A stretch of DNA of 64,000 nucleotides. Origin: an uncultured Clostridium sp. GTDB lineage: Bacteria; Bacillota; Clostridia; Lachnospirales; Lachnospiraceae. Both the position numbers and the translations under genes were made by a program. The stretch covers positions 62,001 to 126,000 of the forward strand of contig UQTA01000001.1 in assembly GCA_900543885.1 (NCBI GenBank), in the 5' to 3' direction. The notes below the pieces were generated by a model, which saw only the letters and a list, made by a program, of their open reading frames with translations, did no database searches and was not told the origin of the DNA. The number at the start of each line of letters is the position of its first letter. The first letter of the stretch is position 1. Shown piece after piece: positions 16,953 to 25,559 of the stretch.

Positions 16953-18818
16953 TCACGCCTTTATATCTGCCTGATTTCTGATCGCCTCTAAAAAGCGTTC
17001 TCCATATTTCTCATATTTAAACTCTCCCACACCAGACACAGAAAGCATTTCTTCCTTATCTTCCGGTTTTACAATACACATGTGAGTCAGTGTCTTATCA
17101 GAAAATACAATATAAGGTGGAACTTTTTCTTCTTTTGCAATCTGGGCGCGAAGCCTGCGCAAAGTTTCAAACAGAGTTTCCTCTGACTCTGTAAATTCAC
17201 CGGCCCCGGCCAGAGTATTCTTTTTCTTTCTGCTCTTCTTTGGCGTTTCCTTTTCACTGTTATTCTGTTCTTTTACCAGCTTCATCCATACAGTTTCTTC
17301 ATTATTTAATACTGACAATCCTTTTGAAGTCAGCCGCAAAATGGCATACTCATCATTGGTAGCTGTAAGATAACTGTCTAACTGCAGCTGGTTTAAGATC
17401 TGGCGCAGACGGTACACCGGAACCTTTGCCAGTGAACCATACTCTGGATTTTCATTCATCCTGTAACCACGTATCTTGGCTGTATTCGCTCCGTGGACTG
17501 TATCAATGATCACCGCCGCCCCATATCTTTGTCTGCTGCTTTCTATACAGGACAACAGTGCTTTTGCCATTTCCGTTACATCTGTATTTTCAAACTGTGT
17601 AAGACAATTAGAACAATTTCCGCAGTAATTGCTGCCGTATTCTCCAAAATAGCGGAGTATATAATCCCTTAAACATTCATGGGTAAAGCAGTAAAAAGTC
17701 ATTTTACGAAGGCGTTCCCGATCACGTTCCATCACCAGCTGCCTTGTCATAGGATCTAGCGCATCATTATCCTGGTTGTGATCAATAAAAAACTGGTTGG
17801 TGATCACGTCCTGTCCTCCGTAAAGAAGGATACACTCCGCCGGTTCTCCGTCCCGGCCTGCTCTTCCTGCTTCCTGGTAATAGGATTCCATATTTTTCGG
17901 CATATTATAATGGATGACAAAGCGCACATTGGATTTGTCAATCCCCATTCCAAATGCATTGGTTGCTACCATGATCCGCACATTATCATAAATAAACTCT
18001 TCCTGATTATGTTTTCGCTCTGCATCACTTAAGCCTGCGTGATAGCGGGTAACAGAAAAGCCTTCTTTGATCAGCTTTTCACAAACTTCTTCCACGATCT
18101 TGCGGGTCAGGCAGTAAACAATGCCGCTTTCCGCCTTATGCTGCTCTAATAATTCCACCAATGCCTGATAACGGTCCTTCGGTGTCTGTACTCCAAAATA
18201 AAGATTCGTCCGGTCAAAGCCCGTTGTTAAAACTTCCGGTTCCTGAAGCATAAGAATGTCTATGATATCATCCCTTACCTCTGCGGTTGCTGTAGCAGTA
18301 AAAGCGCTGACAACCGGACGTTTAGGAAGCCGTTTGATAAAATCCACGATTTTTAAATAGCTTGGACGAAAATCCTGTCCCCATTGGGAGACACAGTGAG
18401 CCTCATCTACTGCCACCATGGAAATATTAACCTGAGGATCCAGAGCAAACTGCAAAAAGTCTTCTGTTACCAGGCGCTCCGGCGCCACATATATAATAGG
18501 ATATCTTCCTCCTCTGGCCAGTTCCAGTACTTTCCTATACTGACCAGGTGTAAGAGAACTGTTTAAATAAGCTGCCAGGATCCCCGCCTGATTTAAGTTG
18601 CTTACCTGATCTTTCATTAAAGAGATAAGAGGCGAAATCACAAGTGTGATCCCGCCCATCATAAGTGCCGGTATCTGATAGCACAGGGATTTTCCCGCTC
18701 CCGTTGGCATAATGCCAAGGACATCTCTTCCTTCTAAGATCGCGTGGATCAGTTTTTCCTGTCCGTCTCTGAAGGTATCATATCCAAAATAATGCTTCAA
18801 GATCTCGTATTGATTCAT
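16953..18818 (-). CDS. recQ: ATP-dependent DNA helicase RecQ
   Basis: 3'-to-5' helicase for recombination and fork repair. 621 residues. Walker A Pro-Thr-Gly-Ala-Gly-Lys-Ser lies at 38-44 and Asp-Glu-Ala-His at 138-141, with the aromatic-rich loop (Cys-Val-Ser-Gln-Trp-Gly) after it. The C-terminal helicase domain contains Gln-Glu-Ala-Gly-Arg-Ala-Gly-Arg-Asp-Gly. A four-cysteine zinc site (Cys-His-Glu/Cys...Cys-Gly-Asn-Cys), the RQC winged helix and an HRDC domain at the C-terminus are also visible. It begins four bases after the SEC-C protein gene. Confidence 0.96.
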   Translation of the reverse strand: MNQYEILKHYFGYDTFRDGQEKLIHAILEGRDVLGIMPTGAGKSLCYQIPALMMGGITLVISPLISLMKDQVSNLNQAGILAAYLNSSLTPGQYRKVLELARGGRYPIIYVAPERLVTEDFLQFALDPQVNISMVAVDEAHCVSQWGQDFRPSYLKIVDFIKRLPKRPVVSAFTATATAEVRDDIIDILMLQEPEVLTTGFDRTNLYFGVQTPKDRYQALVELLEQHKAESGIVYCLTRKIVEEVCEKLIKEGFSVTRYHAGLSDAERKHNQEEFIYDNVRIMVATNAFGMGIDKSNVRFVIHYNMPKNMESYYQEAGRAGRDGEPAECILLYGGQDVITNQFFIDHNQDNDALDPMTRQLVMERDRERLRKMTFYCFTHECLRDYILRYFGEYGSNYCGNCSNCLTQFENTDVTEMAKALLSCIESSRQRYGAAVIIDTVHGANTAKIRGYRMNENPEYGSLAKVPVYRLRQILNQLQLDSYLTATNDEYAILRLTSKGLSVLNNEETVWMKLVKEQNNSEKETPKKSRKKKNTLAGAGEFTESEETLFETLRRLRAQIAKEEKVPPYIVFSDKTLTHMCIVKPEDKEEMLSVSGVGEFKYEKYGERFLEAIRNQADIKA

Positions 18819-18821
18819 ATT

Positions 18822-20243
18822 TTATTCCTGATTCTTTCCGCAGCACTTTTTATACTTCCTGCCGCTTCCACATGGACACGGATCATTTGGATAGATCTTT
18901 GTAGTCTTACGTACCACCTGTCCATTTGCTTTTTTCTGATTTAAGAAACCTGCTGCAATATCCGTATTTTTCTTTTCTGCTGCCATACGTACTGCCAGTC
19001 CATCTGCGCTGAATCCACGGTTGCACCACAGATGCTCTGCATTGGACAATTCCATTGCATAACGCAGGGGTTCCTTTGCGTCTGCGATATTCTCAAAAGC
19101 AGCGCCGATCTGTCTTAATGTAGTTAAAACAAACTGGATCTGCGCCTGAGGATCCGGCTCTGCGCCGCCTTTTCCCACATCCGTTCCCATGTCACGAAGC
19201 TTCGCGATAAAGGCTTCTAAATATACCTCCGGGGTAGTTTCTGCTGCCTGAGCTGCTGCTTCTATCTCTTTTCCATATTTTCCCTTCAGGTAGTTGCGTA
19301 AATTCTTTTCTGCAGTGGAGATCACATGGTAGTCTTCATTTACATATTTTAAAAATTCTTCCCTGGTTGGCAGATACATAGGCTTATCCATGGTATCCCG
19401 CAGCAGCTTTCTGTAAGAAGTCTTATCACCTGCCTGTGCAAAGAAGTGGTCAAAATCATTTTCATCTATCTTTTGACCTTTCTTTTCAGAAAAAGCTTTA
19501 AACATCTCTTCCTGTTCTTTCAGGAAATCTTCACGGAATGACTGGTGAACAAACAGGCCGTCCATTGTAGTAAACACTTCCGGTACCGTATTTCCGATCA
19601 GCTGCTGTAACGTACAAAGTCCTAAGAATCTTGGCTGGAAAAGAATGGTATTCCTATAGTTTCCCTCTTCTCTTGTATAACCGTCGAAATCATCCAGACT
19701 CTTTTCATAATGACGCAGCAGAAGTTCAAAATCATGAAGAGCCACTACCCCATATAAATGAGAAGCTGCCAGTACATAATCGAAAATCATACGTATATAC
19801 GCTCTTCTTTTTTTGTATACAGGATCTCCGGTTAAAGCTTCATACGCCTCCCCGCAGCCATATTCATCACAGAGAACCGTCAATGTTTCGTCTTTTCCAT
19901 AAAAAGCCAGACAGAAGCCTTCAAATAAGGTTTCATCACTCATAACAGAAGCAATGCGCTCTATACGGTCTGCCTTTTTTAACTTCACCTTCTCTGCTTC
20001 CTCGTTCTGGATATCCTGCCACAATTTCAGGGATTCTCCTGAAATAACGGACTCCATTGCAAAATCGACCTTCTCCCCTGTTTCCCCTTCGATCACGGGG
20101 CGCAGATCATCGGTATCTGCATTTTGTACCATGCGAAAATCATCATTGCCGGATAAAACCCTTAACATCAGCTGATAAAGAGTTTTTATCTCATCCGCCT
20201 TATATTTCTGCAGTCGTTTGGTGATCTGTGCTTTTATTTCCAT
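18822..20243 (-). CDS. SEC-C zinc-motif protein of unknown function
   Basis: 473 residues ending in a SEC-C motif (Asn-Asp-Pro-Cys-Pro-Cys-Gly-Ser-Gly-Arg-Lys-Tyr-Lys-Lys-Cys-Cys), the zinc-binding tail found on SecA and many stand-alone proteins. The first 440 residues are mostly helical by composition and acidic, and no known domain was recognised. In SecA the motif binds SecB and the ribosome, so a ribosome or chaperone contact is possible but not shown. It lies directly upstream of recQ (four-base gap) and is probably in the same operon. Confidence 0.8.
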   Translation of the reverse strand: MEIKAQITKRLQKYKADEIKTLYQLMLRVLSGNDDFRMVQNADTDDLRPVIEGETGEKVDFAMESVISGESLKLWQDIQNEEAEKVKLKKADRIERIASVMSDETLFEGFCLAFYGKDETLTVLCDEYGCGEAYEALTGDPVYKKRRAYIRMIFDYVLAASHLYGVVALHDFELLLRHYEKSLDDFDGYTREEGNYRNTILFQPRFLGLCTLQQLIGNTVPEVFTTMDGLFVHQSFREDFLKEQEEMFKAFSEKKGQKIDENDFDHFFAQAGDKTSYRKLLRDTMDKPMYLPTREEFLKYVNEDYHVISTAEKNLRNYLKGKYGKEIEAAAQAAETTPEVYLEAFIAKLRDMGTDVGKGGAEPDPQAQIQFVLTTLRQIGAAFENIADAKEPLRYAMELSNAEHLWCNRGFSADGLAVRMAAEKKNTDIAAGFLNQKKANGQVVRKTTKIYPNDPCPCGSGRKYKKCCGKNQE

Positions 20244-20415
20244 CCTATTTTATCCTCATTTCCTTATTTCAAAAAAATAGCCCAGGAATCAACGCGCCAT
20301 TCCGGGTCTTTCCCTGTTATTATAAGGCACAAGAGCATATGCTTCAAGCATTTTATCTTAAAAAAGAATGTGCCTTTTTGTTTTCCAGGATGTTTCATCA
20401 AAGTTTCCTGAACAC

Positions 20416-20459
20416 AAAAACCCCGGAAACCAGGTACACAGCTGCACCGATTTCCGGGG
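20416..20459 (-). terminator. Terminator downstream of the OFA transporter gene
   Basis: Perfect 9-bp stem (CCCCGGAAA / TTTCCGGGG) with a 21-base loop, followed on minus by five T. It ends the leftward SDR-transporter unit. The remainder of the 20244-20554 gap holds only this and the MITE half-copy. Confidence 0.8.
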
Positions 20460-20495
20460 ATATAAAACTTTTTATATTTTTCAGAAAGCAGTTTC

Positions 20496-20550
20496 TGTTC
20501 AGCCTTGCATCTTCTTGCCCGCTTGCAGCGGACAAGAAGCTTTGGGCGTC
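20496..20550 (-). repeat. Half-copy of the GTTACAG MITE (right end)
   Basis: TGTTCAGCCTTGC followed by the inner hairpin CTTCTTGCCCGC / GCGGACAAGAAG, ending at GGGCGTC. It matches the right half of the full elements and ends at the same point as the copy at 8207-8263. It lies five bases from the 3' end of the OFA transporter gene. Confidence 0.75.
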
Positions 20551-20554
20551 TTTT

Positions 20555-21778
20555 TTACTGTGCATTTTCCATCTTAGCTGCCATCTTCTGTGCGATCACA
20601 ATGAGGACGATGGCAGCAACTGCCAACAGAGCTGAACCGATGAATCCCATGGTATACTTGCCTGTGGTGTCATAGAAGTAAGCACTGATCTTAGGTCCTA
20701 CGAAAGCACCAATACCATAGCCGATGAAGATCAGACCATAGTTACGGTTGTAGAATTTGGAACCGAAGATCATACGTACCATTGGCGCAAATACAACTAA
20801 CAGTCCGCCAAAGGAGAAACCTACTAATACAATACATACGATAAAGAATGGAAGTGTAGTTGCCTGGGTCAGCATTAACATGGAAACTCCGTTGATGACC
20901 ATTAACAGGATCAGGCTCTTCCAGCCCTTTAAGATATCGTAGATAAAACCAAATCCAATACGTCCGCACATATTAGCCAGTGTCATAATGGATACACATA
21001 ATGCAGCGGTCATTGCAGTCTGGCCAACCTGGCGCTGTGCAATAGGACTTGTGAAGGAAACCATCATGGTTCCGGCTGCATTTGCGAAAATGAACATTAA
21101 TAACAGTACCCAGAATACAGGGGTCTTAACCATTTCACCCATGCTGTAGTCTTTTGTCTTTAATACCTTAACCTGCTCAGCGGATGGCTTCCAGCCTTCT
21201 GGAGTCCAGCCTTCCGGACAAGGAACGATCATTGCTGCTGCAATACCAACACCGATCAGGAATACAACAGCCAGGATACGGCAGGTCATCTGTGCGCCTA
21301 CATGCTCGATCAAAGTCTGTGCAATAGGGCTCATGATGAAAGGACCACAGGAAGCGCCAGCCTGAACCAGACCGGAAATAGAACCGGAACGATCAGGGAA
21401 CCACTTTAATGCAGTAGGAAGGCATGCTGGATAGATCATACCGCCGCCGGCACCAGCCATTAATCCGTAAAATACATACAGCTGTGGGATGCTGGATGCA
21501 AAACCAGTTAAGAACCAGCCGCCTGCAAAAAGGCAAAGACCAATGTAAATGGTTTTTCTTGGGCTGATCTTCTCAGCTAAGGAACCGCCGATGAAGCCAA
21601 CTGCACAGTATGTAAACATATAAATGGTATATGCCAGTGCGAATGCAGAATCGCTCCATCCAAACTTGGTTGTTAACGGGATACAAAACAGACTGAAGTA
21701 AGCAGTAGCAGAGGTAAATAAGCTCTGCAGCCATACACCGGCAAACACTCTCCAGCGGGTTGCTTTTGTGATATTCAT
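20555..21778 (-). CDS. MFS transporter, oxalate:formate antiporter (OFA) family
   Basis: 407 residues with about 12 hydrophobic segments. The OFA-type N-half pattern is present (Gly-Leu-Met-Ala-Gly-Ala-Gly-Gly-Gly-Met-Ile-Tyr-Pro-Ala and Trp-Phe-Pro-Asp-Arg). OFA members exchange small carboxylates such as oxalate, formate or lactate, but annotation in this family rarely predicts the true substrate. The gene is last in a minus-strand set with a GPH symporter and an SDR dehydrogenase, and is probably part of the same catabolic function. The leader repeat at 21825-21888 lies upstream. Confidence 0.85.
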   Translation of the reverse strand: MNITKATRWRVFAGVWLQSLFTSATAYFSLFCIPLTTKFGWSDSAFALAYTIYMFTYCAVGFIGGSLAEKISPRKTIYIGLCLFAGGWFLTGFASSIPQLYVFYGLMAGAGGGMIYPACLPTALKWFPDRSGSISGLVQAGASCGPFIMSPIAQTLIEHVGAQMTCRILAVVFLIGVGIAAAMIVPCPEGWTPEGWKPSAEQVKVLKTKDYSMGEMVKTPVFWVLLLMFIFANAAGTMMVSFTSPIAQRQVGQTAMTAALCVSIMTLANMCGRIGFGFIYDILKGWKSLILLMVINGVSMLMLTQATTLPFFIVCIVLVGFSFGGLLVVFAPMVRMIFGSKFYNRNYGLIFIGYGIGAFVGPKISAYFYDTTGKYTMGFIGSALLAVAAIVLIVIAQKMAAKMENAQ

Positions 21779-21824
21779 ACTCTAAACTCTCCTTAAATTA
21801 AAAATGTGACTTGTAAAACTTTAA

Positions 21825-21888
21825 TGTACTCTCAGAATCTTTTTGTACTTGATTTTGCGGCAAGTGCATGAAAGACTCCGAGAATACA
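21825..21888 (-). repeat. Leader stem-loop repeat, copy 2 (upstream of OFA transporter)
   Basis: On minus, TGTATTCTCGGAGTCTTT pairs with AAAGATTCTGAGAGTACA. The loop contains CAAAATCAAGTACA, which also recurs in the copy upstream of thiE (54711-54765). It fills the gap between the GPH stop and the OFA start and could be a processing or regulatory hairpin. Confidence 0.8.
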
Positions 21889-21890
21889 TT

Positions 21891-23297
21891 TTATGCATTT
21901 GCCTGTTCCGCAAGTTTGTGGCGCTCATCTAAGACTTTCATAATGCCGTCATACTCACGATCCAGTTTATAAAACAACAGCAGTGCCAGAATAGCAATAA
22001 ATACAGCTAATGGCGCATAGTAGAACATGATGCGGATGCCCTTCATTGCAGTTTCACTCTGCACTGCCAGCTTGCCGTCATATCCATAAGCTCCCAGTAC
22101 CCAGCCAATAACTGCAGACGCAAGAGCAGAACCAACGCGGACCCCTAAAGATGCAGCAGAATATACGAAACCTTCTGCCCGGGTACCTGTTTTATACTCT
22201 CCATACTCAATACTGTCTGCGATCATACCAAACTTGGTAGCTGAAATACATGCAACACCCATTCCACGAAGAATCAGTCCCAGATACATAAGTCCCATGG
22301 ACTGCTCTGCAAACAGGATCAGGACAACCTGGCCTGCAATACCCATTCCAGCACCTCCATAGAGAGCTACATTACGTTTTCCGATTCTTTGTACAACCGG
22401 GATCAGAAGCAGTGGAACCAGAATGGATGCAAAAGTAGAACACATCATCATGGTCTTATTATAACCTGCATCCTGCATAACATATTTTGCAAAATACATG
22501 TTCATACCATAAAGACTGGTCATTGCAGTGTAGAAAATGTTGACCATCAACATGATGAACCAATACTTGTTAGCAAACAGGATCTTCACACCCTGTAATA
22601 AGGATAAAGAAGATTTTTTTCCTGTTTTCTGTTCCATAACACCGGAACCAACACGCTCTTTACAGCCAAAAAATGTGATCAGGAACAACCCGATAGAAAC
22701 GATCCCTACTAACAGGAATGTCTTCTGCCAGCCGGCAGGTCCACCGCCAAATTTTTCTACCAGATCAGGTGCATAGGAGCTGATCACGAATACGCCTAAA
22801 GCTCCTAAACTTGCACGGCTGATAGAAAGAAGTGCTCTTTCGTTCTGCTTGTTTGTCATAACGCTGCTTAAAACACCGTATGGCACGTTCATGGAAGTGA
22901 AAATACAGGTTGCCATCAGGTTATAGGAAATAAATGCGTATATAACCTTTCCTGTTTCACTGAAATCCGGTACTGTAAACAACAGAACACAGCCGATGCA
23001 GTACGGAATTACCATCCATAACAGCCACGGTCTTGCTTTTCCCAGCGGTGAATGGACATTTTCAATGATATATCCCATCATCATATCAGAAATACCATCG
23101 AAGATCTTGCTGACTAAAAGTACCGTTCCTACTGTAGCTGCACTGATGCAGGCCACATCTGTATAAAAGAAAACAATGTAAGAACCAATGGCTCCGTAAA
23201 TGAAGCAAAAGGAGAAATCTCCCAGTCCATAACAAAGATACTCCATCAGGTCAATCGTTTTTCTCTTTGATACATTTTTAAAACCAAAATTACCCAT
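21891..23297 (-). CDS. GPH-family (glycoside-pentoside-hexuronide) cation symporter
   Basis: 468-residue membrane protein with about 12 helices, GPH type: it opens with Met-Glu-Tyr-Leu-Cys-Tyr-Gly-Leu-Gly-Asp and has the Asp-Gly-Ile-Ser-Asp-Met-Met-Met-Gly loop and the Gly-Lys-Ala-Arg-Pro-Trp motif. Family members import glycosides, hexuronates and also steroid or terpenoid-like compounds by Na+ or H+ symport. It lies between the SDR gene and the OFA transporter on the same strand and is likely under the MerR promoter at 24243-24273. The substrate is unknown. Confidence 0.88.
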   Translation of the reverse strand: MGNFGFKNVSKRKTIDLMEYLCYGLGDFSFCFIYGAIGSYIVFFYTDVACISAATVGTVLLVSKIFDGISDMMMGYIIENVHSPLGKARPWLLWMVIPYCIGCVLLFTVPDFSETGKVIYAFISYNLMATCIFTSMNVPYGVLSSVMTNKQNERALLSISRASLGALGVFVISSYAPDLVEKFGGGPAGWQKTFLLVGIVSIGLFLITFFGCKERVGSGVMEQKTGKKSSLSLLQGVKILFANKYWFIMLMVNIFYTAMTSLYGMNMYFAKYVMQDAGYNKTMMMCSTFASILVPLLLIPVVQRIGKRNVALYGGAGMGIAGQVVLILFAEQSMGLMYLGLILRGMGVACISATKFGMIADSIEYGEYKTGTRAEGFVYSAASLGVRVGSALASAVIGWVLGAYGYDGKLAVQSETAMKGIRIMFYYAPLAVFIAILALLLFYKLDREYDGIMKVLDERHKLAEQANA

Positions 23298-23333
23298 TTT
23301 CCTTTTATCCCCAACTTCTGTTTACTATTGTCC

Positions 23334-23365
23334 ATGGTGGTGTTCCCTACAGGCAGCACCACCAT
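23334..23365 (-). other. Intercistronic hairpin between SDR and GPH genes
   Basis: Perfect 9-bp stem ATGGTGGTG / CACCACCAT with a 14-base loop. A T-run is on the plus side only, so on the minus transcript it is more likely an mRNA-stability or partial-attenuation hairpin than a strong terminator. Confidence 0.6.
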
Positions 23366-23378
23366 TTTTATTCAGTGA

Positions 23379-24161
23379 TTAGCACTGAAGGGTTCCCAGA
23401 TCCAGGGCAACGTCTCTGCCGTTGAACTTACCAGCTGCACGGCTGGTTCCAAGCCAGTAAACCATATCAGAAATATCCTCAACATCCAGGAAAGGAACTC
23501 CTGCGTACATTTCCTTATAATCCTTAAAGTTCTTTCCGGTCAGCTCATTAATGAACTCTACATAGCTCTGGGTTTCGCACATTGGAGTCTTAACCTTGGT
23601 CGGGCAAAGTGCATTAACAATGATCCCCTTGCTTCCAACTTCTTTTGCCAGGGTCTTGGTCAGGCCTAAAACTCCCCATTTAGCCATGCAATAAGTAGCT
23701 AACTTTGGAGTTCCGTAAAGACCGCTGGTAGAAGCGATGTTGATGATTCTTCCGAAGCCCTGCTTTAACATGTACTGTGTTGCGTACTTGTCAGTTCTCC
23801 AGGTACCGATCAGGTCAATGTTAATAACCTTCTCTACCTGCTCATCTGTCAGCTCCCAGGTGTTTCCAAAGTTAATAACGCCTGCATTTGCGATAACTAC
23901 ATCTAAACGTCCGAACTTTTCCCATGCCTTTGCAAATAAATTTTCCATATCAGGTGTACTGCAGATATTTGCCTTAACAGCTAAAACTTCAGCGCCTAAT
24001 TCATTTAATTCTTTGATGGTTTCCTGGAATCTTTCATCTTCCGGATCCAGCATATCTGCCAGAACTACATTAAATCCGTTCTGCGCATACTTAACTGCAT
24101 GGGCACGTCCCTGTCCCATAGCTCCTCCGGTGATCAATACTGTCTTCTTCTGTTCACTCAT
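23379..24161 (-). CDS. SDR-family NAD(P)-dependent dehydrogenase
   Basis: 260-residue short-chain dehydrogenase. The cofactor motif Thr-Gly-Gly-Ala-Met-Gly-Gln-Gly is at 11-18, Asn-Ala-Gly near residue 93, and the catalytic residues are S144, Y157 and K161. Gly-Gln-Gly-Arg-Ala-His after the glycine motif recalls carveol-dehydrogenase-like and steroid SDRs, which fits a hydrophobic alcohol substrate, but this is inference. The start is the ATG at 24161, where GGGGAAAAGG sits just upstream; a GTG at 24179 is rejected. First gene of the transporter-dehydrogenase unit, after a promoter with MerR geometry. Confidence 0.9.
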   Translation of the reverse strand: MSEQKKTVLITGGAMGQGRAHAVKYAQNGFNVVLADMLDPEDERFQETIKELNELGAEVLAVKANICSTPDMENLFAKAWEKFGRLDVVIANAGVINFGNTWELTDEQVEKVINIDLIGTWRTDKYATQYMLKQGFGRIINIASTSGLYGTPKLATYCMAKWGVLGLTKTLAKEVGSKGIIVNALCPTKVKTPMCETQSYVEFINELTGKNFKDYKEMYAGVPFLDVEDISDMVYWLGTSRAAGKFNGRDVALDLGTLQC

Positions 24162-24179
24162 GACCTTTTCCCCTTTCAC

Positions 24180-24192
24180 TTAAGTGGTTTAA
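24180..24192. promoter_or_regulatory. Second operator-like site in the SDR leader
   Basis: TTAA-GTGGT-TTAA repeats the spacer dyad of the MerR-type promoter (TTAAA-GTGGT-TTTAA at 24253-24267). It lies between the predicted start of transcription and the ribosome site. Confidence 0.5.
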
Positions 24193-24242
24193 ATGTGTTC
24201 GTTAATGGGTTTGTTATTTTTTTAACTTGCTCATCTGCCACT

Positions 24243-24273
24243 ACTATAACAATTAAAGTGGTTTTAAGGTCAA
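24243..24273 (-). promoter_or_regulatory. MerR-type promoter with 19-bp spacer and spacer dyad
   Basis: On minus, the -35 box TTGACC (24273-24268) and -10 box TATAGT (24248-24243) are 19 bases apart. That is the overlong spacing that MerR activators correct by twisting DNA. A dyad TTAAA-N5-TTTAA (24253-24267) lies inside the spacer, as expected for a MerR operator. It drives the SDR gene about 75 bases downstream; the MerR gene lies immediately upstream. Confidence 0.75.
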
Positions 24274-24402
24274 GTCGGTTTTTTGCACAAAAAATGCAGA
24301 GTGTTTTATTGCACTCTGCACAATCATTTTTCAATTATTTTGTAGGAATCTTAACAATGATAGCTCTTTTATTTGCCAATTTCCAATTTTTTCCGTTTTC
24401 CT

Positions 24403-25218
24403 CTATGCTTCTTTAATAGGGAACCACACAATATGCCAGTTAAAATATTCTTCCTCCGGCTTTGTCATACAGACTACCTGGGTCACAATATCTCCTGCAA
24501 GACTTAAACCATTGTGTTTTAAATATTGGAAACCTTCTTTCAGGCTTTCCAAAGACAGATACTTTCCAGAACGTGAGGGAACGCAGGTATGGACGCAGAG
24601 ACAAGGGGGATAATACTGCACCAGTTCTGACTCTTTTACATTTAAAAATTGCGCATACTCTTCCCGCAGTCCCATTCCGAAGTCAAACTCCGAGTCTCCA
24701 TTTTCCACTTTTTTCTGATAAAACACTGCGCAAGAAAAGACAAATGGCTCTTTCTCCGTCCACTCTGAAATCAGATCCAGCTGCTCCTTTTTCTTAAATA
24801 AGGTATAATTTTTCTGGGTGTTCATCCGGTAGATCCCCGGTCTTTCCTCAATGCGAAACTTACCCACACTGTCTTTTGCATCCTTAAGGACCTGCTGGCT
24901 CTGTCTGATACGCTTTAATAGATTCATCTGACGGATAATCTCCTGCTGGATCACTTCCTCCTGATCCACCATTTTTTCCCGTATTTCCAGCAATTCATGG
25001 CTTCTGAACAGTTCTGCCACCTCTTCTAAGGAAAAACCATAGTTCTGGTAGTGTCTGGCACGCAAAAGCATATGAAAATCCCAGGTATTATAGTATCTGT
25101 AGCCGGTTTCCGGGTCACGGACCGGACTGATAATGTTCCTGCTCTCATAATACCGGATCGCCTCTGCTGAAATCCCCAGCAGTTTTGCCATGGTTCCAAT
25201 ACTGTATTTCTGATACAT
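24403..25218 (-). CDS. MerR-family transcriptional regulator with C-terminal effector domain
   Basis: 271 residues. A winged HTH at about 3-70 shows the MerR signature (Ile-Gly-Thr-Met-Ala-Lys-Leu-Leu-Gly-Ile-Ser...Ile-Arg-Tyr-Tyr-Glu, then Gly-Tyr-Arg-Tyr-Tyr). A dimerisation coiled coil covers about 80-130, then a C-terminal region of about 140 residues that probably binds an organic effector (BltR/GyrI-like by size; not certain). No metal-binding cysteine cluster is visible, so it is probably a drug or metabolite sensor. It lies upstream of the 19-bp-spacer promoter and probably activates the SDR and transporter genes. Confidence 0.88.
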   Translation of the reverse strand: MYQKYSIGTMAKLLGISAEAIRYYESRNIISPVRDPETGYRYYNTWDFHMLLRARHYQNYGFSLEEVAELFRSHELLEIREKMVDQEEVIQQEIIRQMNLLKRIRQSQQVLKDAKDSVGKFRIEERPGIYRMNTQKNYTLFKKKEQLDLISEWTEKEPFVFSCAVFYQKKVENGDSEFDFGMGLREEYAQFLNVKESELVQYYPPCLCVHTCVPSRSGKYLSLESLKEGFQYLKHNGLSLAGDIVTQVVCMTKPEEEYFNWHIVWFPIKEA

Positions 25219-25381
25219 CTTCTTTCCCCCTGCATTTCTTATACCGTTTATGCCTGTTAGACATAAATTTCATAACTGTTCACGTTCAAAACTCTCAAGC
25301 CCCTTGAAAGATTTTTAACAAGAATATAACAAGTATACCATATTTCTTCAGAAAAATGTCATACTTTCATCACAGCTGCCA

Positions 25382-25390
25382 TGGTATAAT
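25382..25390 (+). promoter_or_regulatory. Extended -10 promoter upstream of the S8 protease
   Basis: TGGTATAAT, an extended -10 element with TATAAT at 25385-25390. There is no good -35 box. The hairpin repeat starts immediately downstream and would lie in the 5' untranslated region. Confidence 0.5.
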
Positions 25391-25393
25391 ATA

Positions 25394-25510
25394 ATGCATC
25401 AAAAAGAAAAACAAGCGACACCATAGGTGGCATTTGTTTTTCTTTGATGCATTAACGAATGAACCGCCTGCGGCAGCAGGCAGTAGAGCGCGCAGCGCGG
25501 GGTTCATGAG
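25394..25510 (+). repeat. Two-hairpin intergenic repeat, copy 2
   Basis: GCATCAAAAAGAAAAACAAG... pairs with ...TTGTTTTTCTTTGATGC. Then TTAACGA and a GC-rich hairpin bounded by TGAACC / GGTTCA follow. It shares sequence and order with the minus-strand copy at 1797-1921. A further short echo, GAAACAAGCGACACC, occurs at about 25524-25538. The 25219-25559 gap holds only this repeat and the promoter. Confidence 0.75.
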
Positions 25511-25559
25511 TTTTTAATGATGAAGAAACAAGCGACACCGCAAAAAAGGAGTATCCCCC

